64,000 nt of DNA from Gammaproteobacteria bacterium (GCA_017425245.1 JAFOOX010000014.1:40901-104900), one strand, 5' to 3'. Shown: positions 16,128 through 26,757, numbered from the stretch's first letter. A program made the numbers and translations. Notes: a model not told the origin generated them from the sequence alone.

Positions 16128-17306
16128 TCAAAAGTACTTGGCAATATCGATGTTGTGAGTGCTGGGCTTTTCGCAGGTGGCGATCTTGTCGCCGCACTTG
16201 GGGTGGGCCAGATCCAGGAACTCGATATCGATGTGGCGTTTGTATTTGGTGTGGTAGAACACTTTGACCTTGGGTTTGGTCAGCTCTTTCTCGTTGGTTT
16301 CGATGACGATGCCGAGCTTGCCGCTTTCCAGTCGCACCAGAGTACCGACCGGGTAGATGCTCATGCAGCGGATAAATTCGAGCACCAGATCCGCATCCAG
16401 CTGATTCGGGGTGAGTCCCTGCAGAATGCCAAGGGCCGCATTGGGCACCATGCCACGCTTGTAACAACGATCGGCAGTAAGCGCATCGTAAATGTCGACG
16501 ATCGAGATCATCCGTCCAAACGTGCTGATCTTGTCACTCGACAGGCCATGAGGGTATCCGGCCCCATTGAGCTTCTCATGGTGCTGGATCACCACTTCGA
16601 CAGTACGCCTGGGAATGGTTGGAGCACTCTCAAGAAGAATGTCATGGCTAAAGGTGACGTGCTTTTTCATCAGCTCGAACTCATCGTCAGTGAGCTTGCC
16701 TGGTTTGTGCAGCACCTCTTCCGGAATACGGATCTTGCCCAGATCGTGCATCAGCGCGCCGAGACAGATCTCCTCCATCACTTTGCGCTCAATGCCCAGA
16801 TGCTTGGCAAAAATGGCCATCAAAATTGACACATTTATTGAATGTTCAAGAAGATAGGCATCCTTTTCGCGGATGCGGGTGAGGCAGGCAAGGGCGTCCT
16901 GATTACGGAACACTGAATCGATGAAGGAGCCGGTGACCTTCTCGAAGTCCTTCATTTCGATCGGTTTGCCAGTCACCAGATCGTGCAGCGCTTTTTGCTG
17001 TAGGCCGCGCGCTTCACTGTAAAGGGCCTGGGCTCTGGCCATTTCTTCGACCAGTGGCACCTTGGCGGCTGAAGGCTTGACGGCCACCGATGCCTCGGGG
17101 GGCTGATAGTCACTGCTCTTGCCCTTGTCAGTATCGATGATCACTTCGATCACACCACGCGCGCGCAGCAGACGGACCAAATCATCGCTGGGCACCAAGC
17201 CCGCCTTCCTGATGGCGTCGTGATTGTCGGTGTTCTGACGTGCGATGGCATGTACGTACATGCCTGCCTTGAGTTCGCTGATCGGGATCTGCTTCAACAT
17301 AGGCAC
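16128..17306 (-). CDS. HD-GYP domain phosphodiesterase with DUF3391
   Basis: 392 aa. N-terminal DUF3391 region (ISELKAGMYVHAI, VPSDDLVRLLRARGV), then an HD-GYP domain (about 145-300). The metal residues are intact (EHSINVSILMAIFAKHLG, LMHDLGKIRIP) and the GYP signature is HHEKLNGAGYPHGL. HD-GYP enzymes linearise c-di-GMP. There is no receiver or membrane segment, so the input is unknown. With two PilZ proteins in this window it points to active c-di-GMP signalling, perhaps on type IV pili. Confidence 0.9.
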   Translation of the reverse strand: MPMLKQIPISELKAGMYVHAIARQNTDNHDAIRKAGLVPSDDLVRLLRARGVIEVIIDTDKGKSSDYQPPEASVAVKPSAAKVPLVEEMARAQALYSEARGLQQKALHDLVTGKPIEMKDFEKVTGSFIDSVFRNQDALACLTRIREKDAYLLEHSINVSILMAIFAKHLGIERKVMEEICLGALMHDLGKIRIPEEVLHKPGKLTDDEFELMKKHVTFSHDILLESAPTIPRRTVEVVIQHHEKLNGAGYPHGLSSDKISTFGRMISIVDIYDALTADRCYKRGMVPNAALGILQGLTPNQLDADLVLEFIRCMSIYPVGTLVRLESGKLGIVIETNEKELTKPKVKVFYHTKYKRHIDIEFLDLAHPKCGDKIATCEKPSTHNIDIAKYF

Positions 17307-17398
17307 GGATCTGCTGTGATCGGGGGAACATCCCCGCTATGTCATCGTTTATAGCGCTAAACGGTGGTGACTGCTGTCACCGCCTTCACGCTTTGTGA

Positions 17399-19876
17399 CT
17401 AGAACAACTCATCGTCACTCTGATCGCCGAAGGGATCTGTCGCCGGGCGGTCATCGGCGAACTCGGTGGGTTCGGTGCCGCGGGCGAAATACTCGAACAG
17501 ACTGCTGCCACTGCCAGCCAGTTTGCCGCTGGCCTGATCGATGCGCACCGACATGATGCCAGCAGGCATAGGCCAGCGTTTCTCTGGAATCTCCTTGAGC
17601 GCCTCGTCCATGAAACGGATCCAGGCAGGCATCGCTGACTTTGCACCAAACTCGTAGCCGGATATCTGTTGGGGCAGTCCAGGATGGGGGGCAGTAGTGC
17701 CCAAGGTGCGGCGGTGGTCATCGAAACCGACCCAGCTGCTGACGACAATGCCAGGGCCGAAACCGCTGAACCAGGCATCACGACTCTCATTGGTGGTGCC
17801 GGTCTTGCCGCCGATATCACGTCGCTTGAGGGCGCGTCCAGCACGCCAGCCTGTACCGTTCCAGCCGCTGCCATCGCGAAAGTTGCCGCCCCCATAGATG
17901 GCGCTGCTGAGTGCTTCCTGCATCAAAAATGCGGTAGTCGCTTTAATCACCCGCTGCGCCTGTTGTTCAGTGGGCAGCGGTGGATTGGGGTCAAGTACCC
18001 AGTCACCCTCAACAGCCTTGGTGCATTCCTCGCATGCAACTTTGGGGCTTGCCTCAAAGATAACATTGCCGTCGCCGTCCAGCGCCTTGGTCACCAGATA
18101 GGGCTCTACCCGGAAACCACCATTGGCGAAGGCGGCAAAGCCGCGCACCATGTCCATCGGCGTAAATTCGGCAGAACCCAGAGCGATCGATTGCACCCGC
18201 GGCAGATCGGCCAGGGCAAAGCCAAACTGTTCCATCTGTTTGCGGAAACGATCCAGGCCAACCATCTCCAAAATGCGCACCGATACCACGTTCTTGGATT
18301 TACCCAGAGCGACGCGCATGCGCATCGGCCCCTCATATTCAGGTGGCGAGTTACGCGGCCGCCAGGTGACGCCGATGGCCGGGTCATAGTGGCTGACCGG
18401 GGCATCATTAATGATGGTGGCCAGGCTCATGCCATCTTCCAACGCGGTGGCGTATAGAAACGGCTTGATGTTAGAACCTGCCTGACGCTTGGCCTGCAGG
18501 GCGCGGTTGAACTGACTCTGGTTAAAGCTGAAACCGCCGACAATCGCCTTGATGGCACCGTCGCGCGGGTCAAGGGCGGTTAGAGCGCCATTGACCGAGG
18601 GGATCTGGGCCAGACGCCAGCCATCTTCCACTGGCCGAATCCAGATCTGCTGGCCGACCTTGACCACATCTGCGGGCTTTTTGGGCGGATGCCCCTGGCG
18701 GATATCGCTGATAAACGGACGCGCCCACAACATCTGGGCAAAGGGCACGGAAAGTTCTTCACCCCGATCATTTAGTACCGTGATCGCTTTCTCTTCGACC
18801 GCCAGCACTGCCGCTGGCTGCAGATCGGCATAGCGTGCGATGTTGGACAATGCCGCCTGGATGCGCGGACGCTCGGGCAGCGGCGCCTCCGCCAGCCACA
18901 GTTCGCCAGAAGGGCCGCGATAGCCGTGGCGTTCATCATAGTCATAGAGGTTGGTTTCAACCGCGCGGTTGGCGGCGCGCTGCAAACGCGCATCAACCGT
19001 GGTATGAACCTGATAGCCGGCATTGTAGGCCTCTTCCTCACCCACCAGCTTTACCAGAAACTCGCGCGCCATTTCAGCTGCATAAGGTGCGTCAAAGGAG
19101 ACCTGAGGACCGTGATAGCGGGTCTCGATGGGGCTGGCCTTGGCGTCATCATATTGCGCCTGGGTGATCAGACCGGTAGCGAGCATGCGCCCCAGCACCA
19201 CCGCCCGCCGGGCCTTGGCCTTGGTGGGTGAGGCGATCGGATTGAGGGCAGAAGGCGCTTTGGGTAGGCCTGCGATTAAAGCAATCTCGGCCAACGTCAG
19301 TTGATCGACGGTTTTACCGTAGTACACCTCGGCGGCCGCTCCGACTCCGAACGAGCGGTAGCCCAAGGCGATCTTGTTGAGATAAAGCTCGAGGATCTGA
19401 TCCTTGGTCAGCGCCTGCTCAATGTGCCAGGCGAGAAAGATCTCCTTTATTTTGCGGATGTAGGTTTTTTCGCGCCCCAGAAAGAAGTTGCGCGCCAGCT
19501 GCATAGTTATGGTGCTGGCGCCCTGGGTCTTTTCACCACTGGCTACCACTGCCAGCATGGCGCGGCCGACACCAATAGGGTCGATACCGGGATGCTCATA
19601 AAAGCGACTGTCTTCGGTGGCTAAAAAGGCCTGAATCAGCAGTGGCGGCATCTGCTCCAGGGTCAGCGGGATGCGTCGCTGTTCGCCGAACTGGCCGAGC
19701 AGCTGCCCATCTGCGCTGAACACCTGCATGGGCGTCTGCAGGCGTACGTCGCGCAGGGTGGCGGCATCCGGCAACTGGGGGGCGAAGTAGGCATAGACCA
19801 CGGCAAGTGCGGCGATACCCAGAAGGGTGAGGCTCATCAACAGGGCCAACAGGTGACGCAACAGGCGCAGCAACAT
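17399..19876 (-). CDS. mrcA: Penicillin-binding protein 1A
   Basis: 825 aa bifunctional peptidoglycan synthase anchored in the inner membrane (one N-terminal helix, LTLLGIAALAVVYAYFA). The GT51 glycosyltransferase domain has the catalytic EDSRFYEHPGID and the GASTITMQLARN motif. An OB-like insert follows. The transpeptidase domain has the SxxK nucleophile (AGSNIKPFLY), SxN (KSKN) and KTG (GGKTGTTNES). The C-terminus is acidic (DPFGDQSDDELF). It is divergent from pilM across about 190 bp, the arrangement common in gammaproteobacteria. Confidence 0.96.
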   Translation of the reverse strand: MLLRLLRHLLALLMSLTLLGIAALAVVYAYFAPQLPDAATLRDVRLQTPMQVFSADGQLLGQFGEQRRIPLTLEQMPPLLIQAFLATEDSRFYEHPGIDPIGVGRAMLAVVASGEKTQGASTITMQLARNFFLGREKTYIRKIKEIFLAWHIEQALTKDQILELYLNKIALGYRSFGVGAAAEVYYGKTVDQLTLAEIALIAGLPKAPSALNPIASPTKAKARRAVVLGRMLATGLITQAQYDDAKASPIETRYHGPQVSFDAPYAAEMAREFLVKLVGEEEAYNAGYQVHTTVDARLQRAANRAVETNLYDYDERHGYRGPSGELWLAEAPLPERPRIQAALSNIARYADLQPAAVLAVEEKAITVLNDRGEELSVPFAQMLWARPFISDIRQGHPPKKPADVVKVGQQIWIRPVEDGWRLAQIPSVNGALTALDPRDGAIKAIVGGFSFNQSQFNRALQAKRQAGSNIKPFLYATALEDGMSLATIINDAPVSHYDPAIGVTWRPRNSPPEYEGPMRMRVALGKSKNVVSVRILEMVGLDRFRKQMEQFGFALADLPRVQSIALGSAEFTPMDMVRGFAAFANGGFRVEPYLVTKALDGDGNVIFEASPKVACEECTKAVEGDWVLDPNPPLPTEQQAQRVIKATTAFLMQEALSSAIYGGGNFRDGSGWNGTGWRAGRALKRRDIGGKTGTTNESRDAWFSGFGPGIVVSSWVGFDDHRRTLGTTAPHPGLPQQISGYEFGAKSAMPAWIRFMDEALKEIPEKRWPMPAGIMSVRIDQASGKLAGSGSSLFEYFARGTEPTEFADDRPATDPFGDQSDDELF

Positions 19877-20067
19877 CTCCGCAAAATCCTCCGCAGACCG
19901 CCATTTGGCGTTCAGGAAGGGCTAGTATAGAGATCCTGTTCAAAAATAACGAATGGCTCTATCTGCTTGAGGTTGGAGCCAGAATTGACTTGTTCTATGC
20001 TAACCGGCGTAGAGGTAACAAAAGATTAACGCCGACTTTCAACGATAACGGAGTGCGAAAAGGAGCC

Positions 20068-21147
20068 ATGCTGAAAAGCTTGTTGAAGCGTCAGGCTCCA
20101 CCCATGGTTGGAATCGACATTGGCTCCAATGCCATCAAGGCGGTGCTGCTGACCAAAACGGACAGCGGATACCGGCTTGAAGGCGTTGCCCAGTTGCCGA
20201 TTCCGAAAGGGGCGGTAGTTGACCACGAAATTCAGGATATCGAGACTGTGGGCAGTGTCCTCAAGACTCTGCGCAAGCGTTTCGCACGCAAGTTTCGCCA
20301 TGCGGCGCTGGCTGTGTCCGGCTCCTCGGTGATGACCAAGGTTGTCTACATGGATGGCTCTTTGTCTGAGCAGGAGCTGGAAGATCAGATTCGCATCGAA
20401 GCTGACAACCTGATCCCCTATCCACTCGACGAAGTCAGCCTCGATTTTGAGGTGACGGGTCAAAACCGTACTGATCCAACCAAGGTTGATGTGCTGCTTT
20501 CGGCATCCCGCACGGAAAATGTTGAAGCACGGATCGGTGCTGCTCGCCAGGGTGGCTTTGAAGCGCAGGTGATTGATATCGAGGGCTATGCCCTTGGTCG
20601 AGCGGCGGAACTGGTCGCTAGTCAGTTGGCTCAGGGTGCCGCTAATAAGGTGGTGGCCTTTGTCGACATCGGTGCCAACATGACCACCTTTAGCTTTGTG
20701 GTGAATGGCGAGGTGGTTTACACCCGCGAGCAGGTGTTCGGTGGTGAGCAGTATACCCAAGCCATCTCTGCCTATTACGGTATGGAGCCGGGAGAAGCCG
20801 AGAGCGCCAAGCTCGCTGGTGAGTTGCCACGTAACTACAACTTCGAAGTGCTGGCACCCTTCCAAACCTCATTGCTGCAGCAATTGCGCCGTACTATTCA
20901 GATTTTCTGTACGTCCAGCGGCCATGACAAGGTTCACACCGTTGTGTTGTGTGGAGGTACTGCTCGTCTGGAGGGGGTCACCCAACTGCTCAATGAGGAG
21001 CTGGGTGTCCACACCCTGATTGCCAATCCGTTCCATGGCATGGAAGTCGCTGAGGGGATCGCCAGCGATGCTCTCAGTGGCGATGCTGCGCGCTACATGG
21101 TGGCTTGTGGCTTGGCGTTGAGGAGTTTCAGCCCATGGCATATATAA
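20068..21147 (+). CDS. pilM: Type IV pilus inner-membrane platform protein PilM
   Basis: 359 aa cytoplasmic actin-like ATPase fold (VGIDIGSNAIKAVLL, DIGANMTTFSFVVNGE, VVLCGGTARLEGVTQLL). It binds the N-terminal tail of PilN and links the pilus motor to the PilNOP alignment complex. Start at 20068 (AAGGAG six bases upstream); the 26 codons before it are the 5' leader. First gene of pilMNOPQ; its last 13 bp overlap pilN. Confidence 0.95.
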   Translation: MLKSLLKRQAPPMVGIDIGSNAIKAVLLTKTDSGYRLEGVAQLPIPKGAVVDHEIQDIETVGSVLKTLRKRFARKFRHAALAVSGSSVMTKVVYMDGSLSEQELEDQIRIEADNLIPYPLDEVSLDFEVTGQNRTDPTKVDVLLSASRTENVEARIGAARQGGFEAQVIDIEGYALGRAAELVASQLAQGAANKVVAFVDIGANMTTFSFVVNGEVVYTREQVFGGEQYTQAISAYYGMEPGEAESAKLAGELPRNYNFEVLAPFQTSLLQQLRRTIQIFCTSSGHDKVHTVVLCGGTARLEGVTQLLNEELGVHTLIANPFHGMEVAEGIASDALSGDAARYMVACGLALRSFSPWHI

Positions 21148-21743
21148 ACCTGCTTCCATGGCGCGAGGAGCAGCGTCAGCGTCAGCAGAACGCCTATGTT
21201 GCCGTGCTCGGGTCGGTCGCTGCGGTTACATTTGTCGCTAGCTATCTGGTGTTTGCCGGTATTGGAACGGTGATTGATAGCCAAAGGCATCGCAATGATT
21301 TCCTGCAGCAGGAGATCCGCCAGCTTGACCGGCAGATTGCTGAGATCAAGACGCTTAAGGAAAAGCGGGACGCCCTTGCTCAGCGCATCTACCTGATCGC
21401 CGACCTGCAGAAAAACCGCAACATGGTGACGCGCATCTTCAACGATCTGGCTTCAAGTGTTCCCGGCGGTGTTTACTTGACCGAAGTGGACCGCAAGGGG
21501 GGCGAGATCCGAGTGGTTGGCAAGAGTGAGTCCAACAACCACCTCTCTAACCTGATGCGCCGTATCGACACCTCTTCTTGGCTGTCCGAACCGTCACTGC
21601 AGTCAATTGAGGCTGACGATCAGGAGAAGAAACTGAGCAAATTCTTGATGCGACTGTTCATTCGCGGTGAAACCGAGAGTTTGGCTACGGCCACTGCGCC
21701 GGCGACAGGCCCCAAAGGCGGCAAAAAAGGAGCGGCACGATGA
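21135..21743 (+). CDS. pilN: Type IV pilus assembly protein PilN
   Basis: 202 aa. The conserved N-terminal PilM-binding motif INLLPWREE follows the start at 21135. One transmembrane helix (AAVTFVASYLVFAGIGTV) is followed by a periplasmic coiled coil and a ferredoxin-like domain. The C-terminal tail is Ala/Lys-rich. Forms the inner-membrane alignment complex with PilO and PilP. It overlaps pilM by 13 bp and pilO by 4 bp. Confidence 0.95.
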   Translation: MAYINLLPWREEQRQRQQNAYVAVLGSVAAVTFVASYLVFAGIGTVIDSQRHRNDFLQQEIRQLDRQIAEIKTLKEKRDALAQRIYLIADLQKNRNMVTRIFNDLASSVPGGVYLTEVDRKGGEIRVVGKSESNNHLSNLMRRIDTSSWLSEPSLQSIEADDQEKKLSKFLMRLFIRGETESLATATAPATGPKGGKKGAAR

Positions 21744-22318
21744 ACCTGTCGCAGCTAAACGAACTCGATTTCAAGACCATTGGCCAGTGGCCTCTGTCGA
21801 TCAAGGCTTTTTTCGCTGCCCTGACCGCCGTTATCGTTGGCCTGCTGATGTACAACATGATGATCAGCGACCAGTGGGATACTTTGGATCGCGAAAAGAA
21901 TCGTGAGAAAGAGCTGAAGGATGAGTATGGTCGCAAGTACCGGTTGGCGGCCAACGTCGATGCCTACCGTGACCAGATGAAGGTCATGGAAGAGACCTTC
22001 CAGAACTTGCTGCGTATCCTGCCAGCCAGCCATGAGACTCCCGGCCTGCTGGATGACATCACCTACACCGGGACTAACAGTGGTCTGCAGTTCAAGAAGA
22101 TTAACTGGGAAGCGGAACAGCCCCAAGAGTTCTACATTGAACTGCCGATTGCCATTGTGGTTGAGGGCGACTATCACCAGTTTGGTGATTTTGTTGCCGA
22201 CGTGTCGGCGTTGCCCCGAATCGTTACCCTTCATGATTTTGCTATCAAGCGGTTGGAGAGCGGCAAGCAGGAGATGAGCCTGAAAGCCAAGACCTACAGG
22301 TACAAGGAGGAGCGATGA
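21740..22318 (+). CDS. pilO: Type IV pilus assembly protein PilO
   Basis: 192 aa. N-terminal segment, one membrane helix (IKAFFAALTAVIVGLLMYNM), a coiled coil with many Lys/Glu and a C-terminal ferredoxin-like fold (FYIELPIAIVVEGDYHQFG). Dimerises with PilN in the periplasm. Start overlaps pilN and end overlaps pilP by 4 bp each, so the set is translationally coupled. Confidence 0.95.
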   Translation: MNLSQLNELDFKTIGQWPLSIKAFFAALTAVIVGLLMYNMMISDQWDTLDREKNREKELKDEYGRKYRLAANVDAYRDQMKVMEETFQNLLRILPASHETPGLLDDITYTGTNSGLQFKKINWEAEQPQEFYIELPIAIVVEGDYHQFGDFVADVSALPRIVTLHDFAIKRLESGKQEMSLKAKTYRYKEER

Positions 22319-22833
22319 GAGCGTTGTTGGTGCCGCTTGTCGCTGTGTCACTGTTGGCCGGCTGTGGTAATGATGTATCTGACTTGCAGCAGTTCATTAC
22401 CGACACCAAGGCCAACTACAAAGGCAAAGTTGAACCAATGCCGGAGGTTAAGCCCTTCCAGCATGAAGCTTACGTGGCGAGTGAGCTGCGTAGCCCTTTT
22501 GTGGCCCCTCAGCCCGAGCTGATTGTCGACAATATCGACCCGGCTCGAGATTGTTTGACCCCGGATGCCAACCGGGTCAAGGAGCCACTTGAGGCCTATG
22601 CGCTCGATGATTTGCAGATGCGTGGAACCGTCGGTGATACCCAAGGCTTGTGGGCCTTGATCACAACCCAGGATGGCGCCCTCTATCGCGTTCGTGCCGG
22701 TTATCACATCGGCATGTACCATGGCTTGATTACCCAGGTGCGCCGCGATGGCCTGGACCTGATTGAGCTGGTTCCGGATGGTTCGGGGTGCTGGATCGAG
22801 CGCTACTCCGAATTGCCGCTACTTCAGAATTAA
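22315..22833 (+). CDS. pilP: Type IV pilus lipoprotein PilP
   Basis: 172 aa inner-membrane lipoprotein (lipobox LLAGC) with a disordered linker (KGKVEPMPEVKPF) and a C-terminal beta domain (ALDDLQMRGTVGD..WALITTQDGALYRVRAGYHIG) that binds the PilQ N-terminal domains. Connects PilNO with the secretin. Located immediately before pilQ. Confidence 0.95.
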   Translation: MRALLVPLVAVSLLAGCGNDVSDLQQFITDTKANYKGKVEPMPEVKPFQHEAYVASELRSPFVAPQPELIVDNIDPARDCLTPDANRVKEPLEAYALDDLQMRGTVGDTQGLWALITTQDGALYRVRAGYHIGMYHGLITQVRRDGLDLIELVPDGSGCWIERYSELPLLQN

Positions 22834-22847
22834 GACGGGAAGTCACT

Positions 22848-24941
22848 ATGAGCATTCAATGGAGTGCCAAACGTTTTCTCGGTGTGGACGCCACACCAAT
22901 GCAGGGAGAAAGGGGAGCCGTGAAGACCATTAAAGCTGCTTTACTGTTGGCATGCATGCTACTGGTCCCGAGTTGGGCTGGTGCCGCGCAGCTTAAGGAT
23001 ATCCGTTACAACACGGTAGTGAATGACCTGCTGGAGTTGGAGCTAGTGTTCGACGGTCCGATAGAGGACCCTGAAAGCCGCGTCAACAACCGTCCCACCG
23101 AGATCGAGTTTCGCTTCGATGGCGTTACCTCCGATCTTGAGACTCGCAGCTTGCCGATTGACCGCGCCGGGGTGCGCGGCATTAGCCTGCAGGAGGGGTT
23201 CAAAGGGTTGAAGATGGTGATCGGTCTGAAGACGCTACGCCCTTATCGCACCTCTCGCCGCGACAACGTGTTTGTCATCCGTATCGGTGACGACGTGGTG
23301 GCCGGCCCATCACCCGACAACGTCTTCCTCAACCGTATTAATGCCCTCGACTTTCGGCGTGGTGCTGAAGGCGAAGGTCAGTTCTTGGTCTATCTGGATG
23401 GTGCAACCGCTGCTGTGGATGTGAACCAGCGTGGCGAGAAGCTGGAGTTGCAGTTCAACAACACTGACATCATGAACGAACTGCTATATGTGATGGATGT
23501 GGTTGATTTCAACACCCCGGTCAAATCGATTGAGAGCTACAAAACGGCCAACAGCACCAAGTTCGTCATTGAACCGTTGACCGCCTACACCTACAACTAC
23601 TATCAGCTCGACAACCTGTTCACGCTGACGGTTGCCCCGGTGGGTGAGTCGGAAGAAGACGTTAGTGATCAGTATGCCGGTCAGCCGATCTCCCTGAACT
23701 TCCAGGATATTCCGGTTCGTACCGTGCTCCAGATCATCGCTGACTACAACGGCTTCAACTTGGTCACCACTGATTCGGTGACCGGCAATATCACCCTTCG
23801 TCTGGATGGCGTGCCTTGGGATCAGGCGCTGGATATCATCCTTAAGGTCAAAGGCTTAGGTAAGCGCGTTGAGGGCCGTATCCTGATGATCGCCCCGGCC
23901 GAAGAGCTGGCGGTACGCGAAGCCAACGAACTTAAGGCCGAACAGCAAGTTGCCGATCTGGCGCCGCTATTTACCGAGTATGTTCAGGTTAACTACGCCA
24001 AGGCCTCAGAAGTCGAAAAGTTGCTCAAGAGTGGAGAGAGTGGCGGCAGCATGCTGTCGGCCCGCGGTTCGGTTTCGGTCGATGAGCGCACTAATACACT
24101 GCTGGTGCGCGATACCGCAGAACGTCTGGAAGATGTGCGGCGCTTGGTCGATGTGCTCGACATTCCGGTCAAGCAGGTGCAGATCGAAGCGCGCATGGTC
24201 ACCATCCGCGACAACATCAAGGACGAGTTGGGGGTGCGCTGGGGTATCACCAACACCTTCAGTGCTGGAGGGGATGCAAGTGGTGCTATATCAGGAAAGC
24301 TTCCTGGGGCCGATAGTGCCAACAGCGGTACCAAGCCGGCTTTGACTGACCGTCTTGCGGTTAACTTGCCCGTCAAGGAGCCTGCAGGCAGCATTGCTTT
24401 CCAGGTGGCCAAGCTGGCCGATGGCCTGATCCTCGACCTTGAGCTGTCAGCGATGGAGTTGGAGAACAAGGGCGAAGTGATCGCCAGTCCCAAGATCACC
24501 ACGGCCAACCAGAAGGCGGCCTACATCGAACAGGGTACCGAAATCCCGTTCGTCGAATCTGCCTCCTCCGGTGCCACCTCGGTGACCTTCAAGAAGGCGG
24601 TGCTGGGGCTACGGGTCACCCCGCAGATCACTCCGGATGAGCGGATCATTCTGGATCTGGTGGTGACCCAGAACACGCGTGGTGATACCGTGCCCACCGG
24701 CACCGGTCTCGCCACCGCCATCGATACTCAGGAAGTGGGTACGCAGGTGCTGGTTAACAACGGTGAAACCATCGTGTTGGGTGGTATCTACCAGCAGCAG
24801 TCTACTCAGACGGTGACCAAGGTAACCTTGCTTGGGGATATTCCTTGGGTGGGCGCCCTGTTCCGCAGCACCAGCGACTTCTTCGAGAAGCGTGAAGTGC
24901 TGGTGTTCGTGACGCCGCGCATCATTACCCAGGGTCTGTAA
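22848..24941 (+). CDS. pilQ: Type IV pilus secretin PilQ
   Basis: 697 aa outer-membrane secretin. Exported with the signal peptide around ALLLACMLLVPSWAGAAQ. AMIN repeats (about 50-260) are followed by the secretin N0/N1 domains (ISLNFQDIPVRTVLQIIADY) and the secretin barrel (VGTQVLVNNGETIVLGGIY). Two starts are possible: ATG at 22848 (GGGAAG upstream, leaving a 24-residue extension before the signal) and GTG at 22920 (GGGGAG only two bases upstream, giving a direct 24-residue signal peptide). I annotate 22848 but cannot exclude 22920. Last gene of the pil operon, followed by a strong terminator. Confidence 0.94.
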   Translation: MSIQWSAKRFLGVDATPMQGERGAVKTIKAALLLACMLLVPSWAGAAQLKDIRYNTVVNDLLELELVFDGPIEDPESRVNNRPTEIEFRFDGVTSDLETRSLPIDRAGVRGISLQEGFKGLKMVIGLKTLRPYRTSRRDNVFVIRIGDDVVAGPSPDNVFLNRINALDFRRGAEGEGQFLVYLDGATAAVDVNQRGEKLELQFNNTDIMNELLYVMDVVDFNTPVKSIESYKTANSTKFVIEPLTAYTYNYYQLDNLFTLTVAPVGESEEDVSDQYAGQPISLNFQDIPVRTVLQIIADYNGFNLVTTDSVTGNITLRLDGVPWDQALDIILKVKGLGKRVEGRILMIAPAEELAVREANELKAEQQVADLAPLFTEYVQVNYAKASEVEKLLKSGESGGSMLSARGSVSVDERTNTLLVRDTAERLEDVRRLVDVLDIPVKQVQIEARMVTIRDNIKDELGVRWGITNTFSAGGDASGAISGKLPGADSANSGTKPALTDRLAVNLPVKEPAGSIAFQVAKLADGLILDLELSAMELENKGEVIASPKITTANQKAAYIEQGTEIPFVESASSGATSVTFKKAVLGLRVTPQITPDERIILDLVVTQNTRGDTVPTGTGLATAIDTQEVGTQVLVNNGETIVLGGIYQQQSTQTVTKVTLLGDIPWVGALFRSTSDFFEKREVLVFVTPRIITQGL

Positions 24942-24953
24942 CCCCTGTTTGCG

Positions 24954-24990
24954 GGAGCGGGGCTGGCGGCCGACGCCAGCCCCGCTCCGT
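24954..24990 (+). terminator. pilMNOPQ operon terminator
   Basis: A 15-bp perfect stem (24954-24968 with 24974-24988) and a 5-nt loop directly after the pilQ stop, followed by GTTTGTT. Strong GC-rich intrinsic terminator. aroK therefore probably has its own promoter in the following 135 bp. Confidence 0.88.
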
Positions 24991-25125
24991 TTGTTACTGC
25001 CGGGCTGCAGCCGAATTGCCAAATTTGGCTGCCAGCGGTGATAATGTCCGCCCCTTGCCAGCCAACCACGCGCGTTTGGTACAGGAGATCCTTTTCGGCT
25101 TCAGTCTTGAGAGAAGTGACGAGCA

Positions 25126-25641
25126 ATGGCAGAAAAAAGAAACATCTTCCTGATCGGCCCCATGGGTGCTGGCAAAAGCACCATTGGCCGACATTTGGCT
25201 GACGAACTGCACATGGAGTTTTTTGACTCCGATCAGGAGATTGAGCGTCGTACTGGCGCCGATATCGCTTGGGTGTTCGACATCGAAGGCGAAGAGGGAT
25301 TCCGCCGTCGCGAAGAGTCGGTAATCAATGAGCTGACCGAGTTGCAGGGCATCGTACTGGCTACTGGTGGTGGCTCGATCAAGAGCCGGGATAACCGCAA
25401 CCGCCTGTCGGCGCGCGGTATTGTTGTCTACTTGAAGACCTCCATCGACAAGCAGTTCGCCCGTACCCAACGTGACAAGAAGCGCCCGCTGCTGCAGAAC
25501 GATGATCCGCGCTCGACCCTCGAGTCGCTGGCAGAAGAGCGCAACCCCTTGTACGAGGAGATCGCTGATCTGGTGATCCAGACGGATGACCAAAGTGCTC
25601 GCGTTGTTGCCAACCAAATCATCAAGGCGCTGGAACTCTGA
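25126..25641 (+). CDS. aroK: Shikimate kinase I
   Basis: 171 aa. Phosphorylates shikimate at the 3-hydroxyl in the chorismate pathway. Walker [10 protein letters not shown] near residue 11, substrate-binding DSDQEIERR and [13 protein letters not shown] loop (LATGGGS) and lid RDKKRPLLQ. Overlaps aroB by one base (TGATG). Confidence 0.96.
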   Translation: MAEKRNIFLIGPMGAGKSTIGRHLADELHMEFFDSDQEIERRTGADIAWVFDIEGEEGFRRREESVINELTELQGIVLATGGGSIKSRDNRNRLSARGIVVYLKTSIDKQFARTQRDKKRPLLQNDDPRSTLESLAEERNPLYEEIADLVIQTDDQSARVVANQIIKALEL

Positions 25642-26732
25642 TGAAAACCCTCAGCGTTGCCCTGGAGGGGAACCGTAGCTACCCCATCCACATCGGCAGT
25701 GGGGTGTTGGGTGATGCCCAACTGCTGCGCTCCGCCGTTTGTGGCAGCAAAGTGCTGATCGTTTCCAACGCTACAGTGGCTCGTCACTATCTGTCGTGGG
25801 TGCGCGAGGCGCTGACTGACCTAGTGGTGGATGAGCTACTGTTGCCAGACGGCGAAGCCTTCAAAACCTTGCAGACGTGGGAAGGGATTTTGTCACTGCT
25901 GCTGGAGCGCAACCATGGGAGGGATACCACTCTGATTGCGCTCGGTGGTGGGGTGATTGGTGACATGGTTGGTTTTGCTGCCGCCTGCTATCAGCGCGGT
26001 GTTGGTTTTGTTCAGATTCCGACCACTCTGCTTGCTCAGGTTGACTCTTCGGTAGGTGGCAAGACGGCGGTTAACCATCTGCTGGGCAAGAATATGATCG
26101 GCGCTTTCCACCAGCCACAGGCAGTGCTGATCGATACCCGCTGCCTGGCAACATTGCCGGCACGCGAGTTTGCCGCCGGCATGGCTGAGGTGATCAAGTA
26201 CGGCATTATCGCCGATCGCTCTTTTTTTGAGTGGTTGGAAGGCGCCGCTGGCCAGTTGTTGGCTGGCGACAGTGAGGCGCTGACCTACGCCATTGAGCGT
26301 AGCTGCGCTATCAAGGCGCGCATTGTGGCCGAAGATGAAACCGAGCAAGGCGTTCGTGCCTTGCTAAATCTGGGTCACACCTATGGTCATGCCATCGAGG
26401 CAGAGCAAGGCTATGGTAACTGGCTGCACGGTGAGGCTGTAGCTGCAGGCATGGTGTTGGCCTGTCGCACTGCGGTGCTCCGCCAGCAGATGACCGAGGC
26501 GGAACTGGAGCGGGTTATTCAACTGTTATTGCGTTTTTCTTTGCCGGTAACCGGGCCTCGAACCATGGATGCAGATGCCTTTCTGCCCCACATGCGCCGT
26601 GATAAAAAGGTCAAGGCTGGGCGGATCCGTCTTGTCCTGCCTATTGGAATCGGCAATGCCGAGGTAGCCGACAGCGTCACCGAGGAGACCCTGCGTGAAG
26701 CGATCAACGACTGTGGCCGGTGTGCGTCGTGA
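25641..26732 (+). CDS. aroB: 3-Dehydroquinate synthase
   Basis: 363 aa. Converts DAHP to 3-dehydroquinate using NAD and a divalent metal. Motifs: [17 protein letters not shown] (NAD), [20 protein letters not shown], the metal site [23 protein letters not shown]. Translationally coupled to aroK; its 3' end runs into the region just before damX, where an alternative damX start would overlap it. Confidence 0.96.
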   Translation: MKTLSVALEGNRSYPIHIGSGVLGDAQLLRSAVCGSKVLIVSNATVARHYLSWVREALTDLVVDELLLPDGEAFKTLQTWEGILSLLLERNHGRDTTLIALGGGVIGDMVGFAAACYQRGVGFVQIPTTLLAQVDSSVGGKTAVNHLLGKNMIGAFHQPQAVLIDTRCLATLPAREFAAGMAEVIKYGIIADRSFFEWLEGAAGQLLAGDSEALTYAIERSCAIKARIVAEDETEQGVRALLNLGHTYGHAIEAEQGYGNWLHGEAVAAGMVLACRTAVLRQQMTEAELERVIQLLLRFSLPVTGPRTMDADAFLPHMRRDKKVKAGRIRLVLPIGIGNAEVADSVTEETLREAINDCGRCAS

Positions 26733-26757
26733 GCCCTCGGTGGGTGGTAGCCAGCTG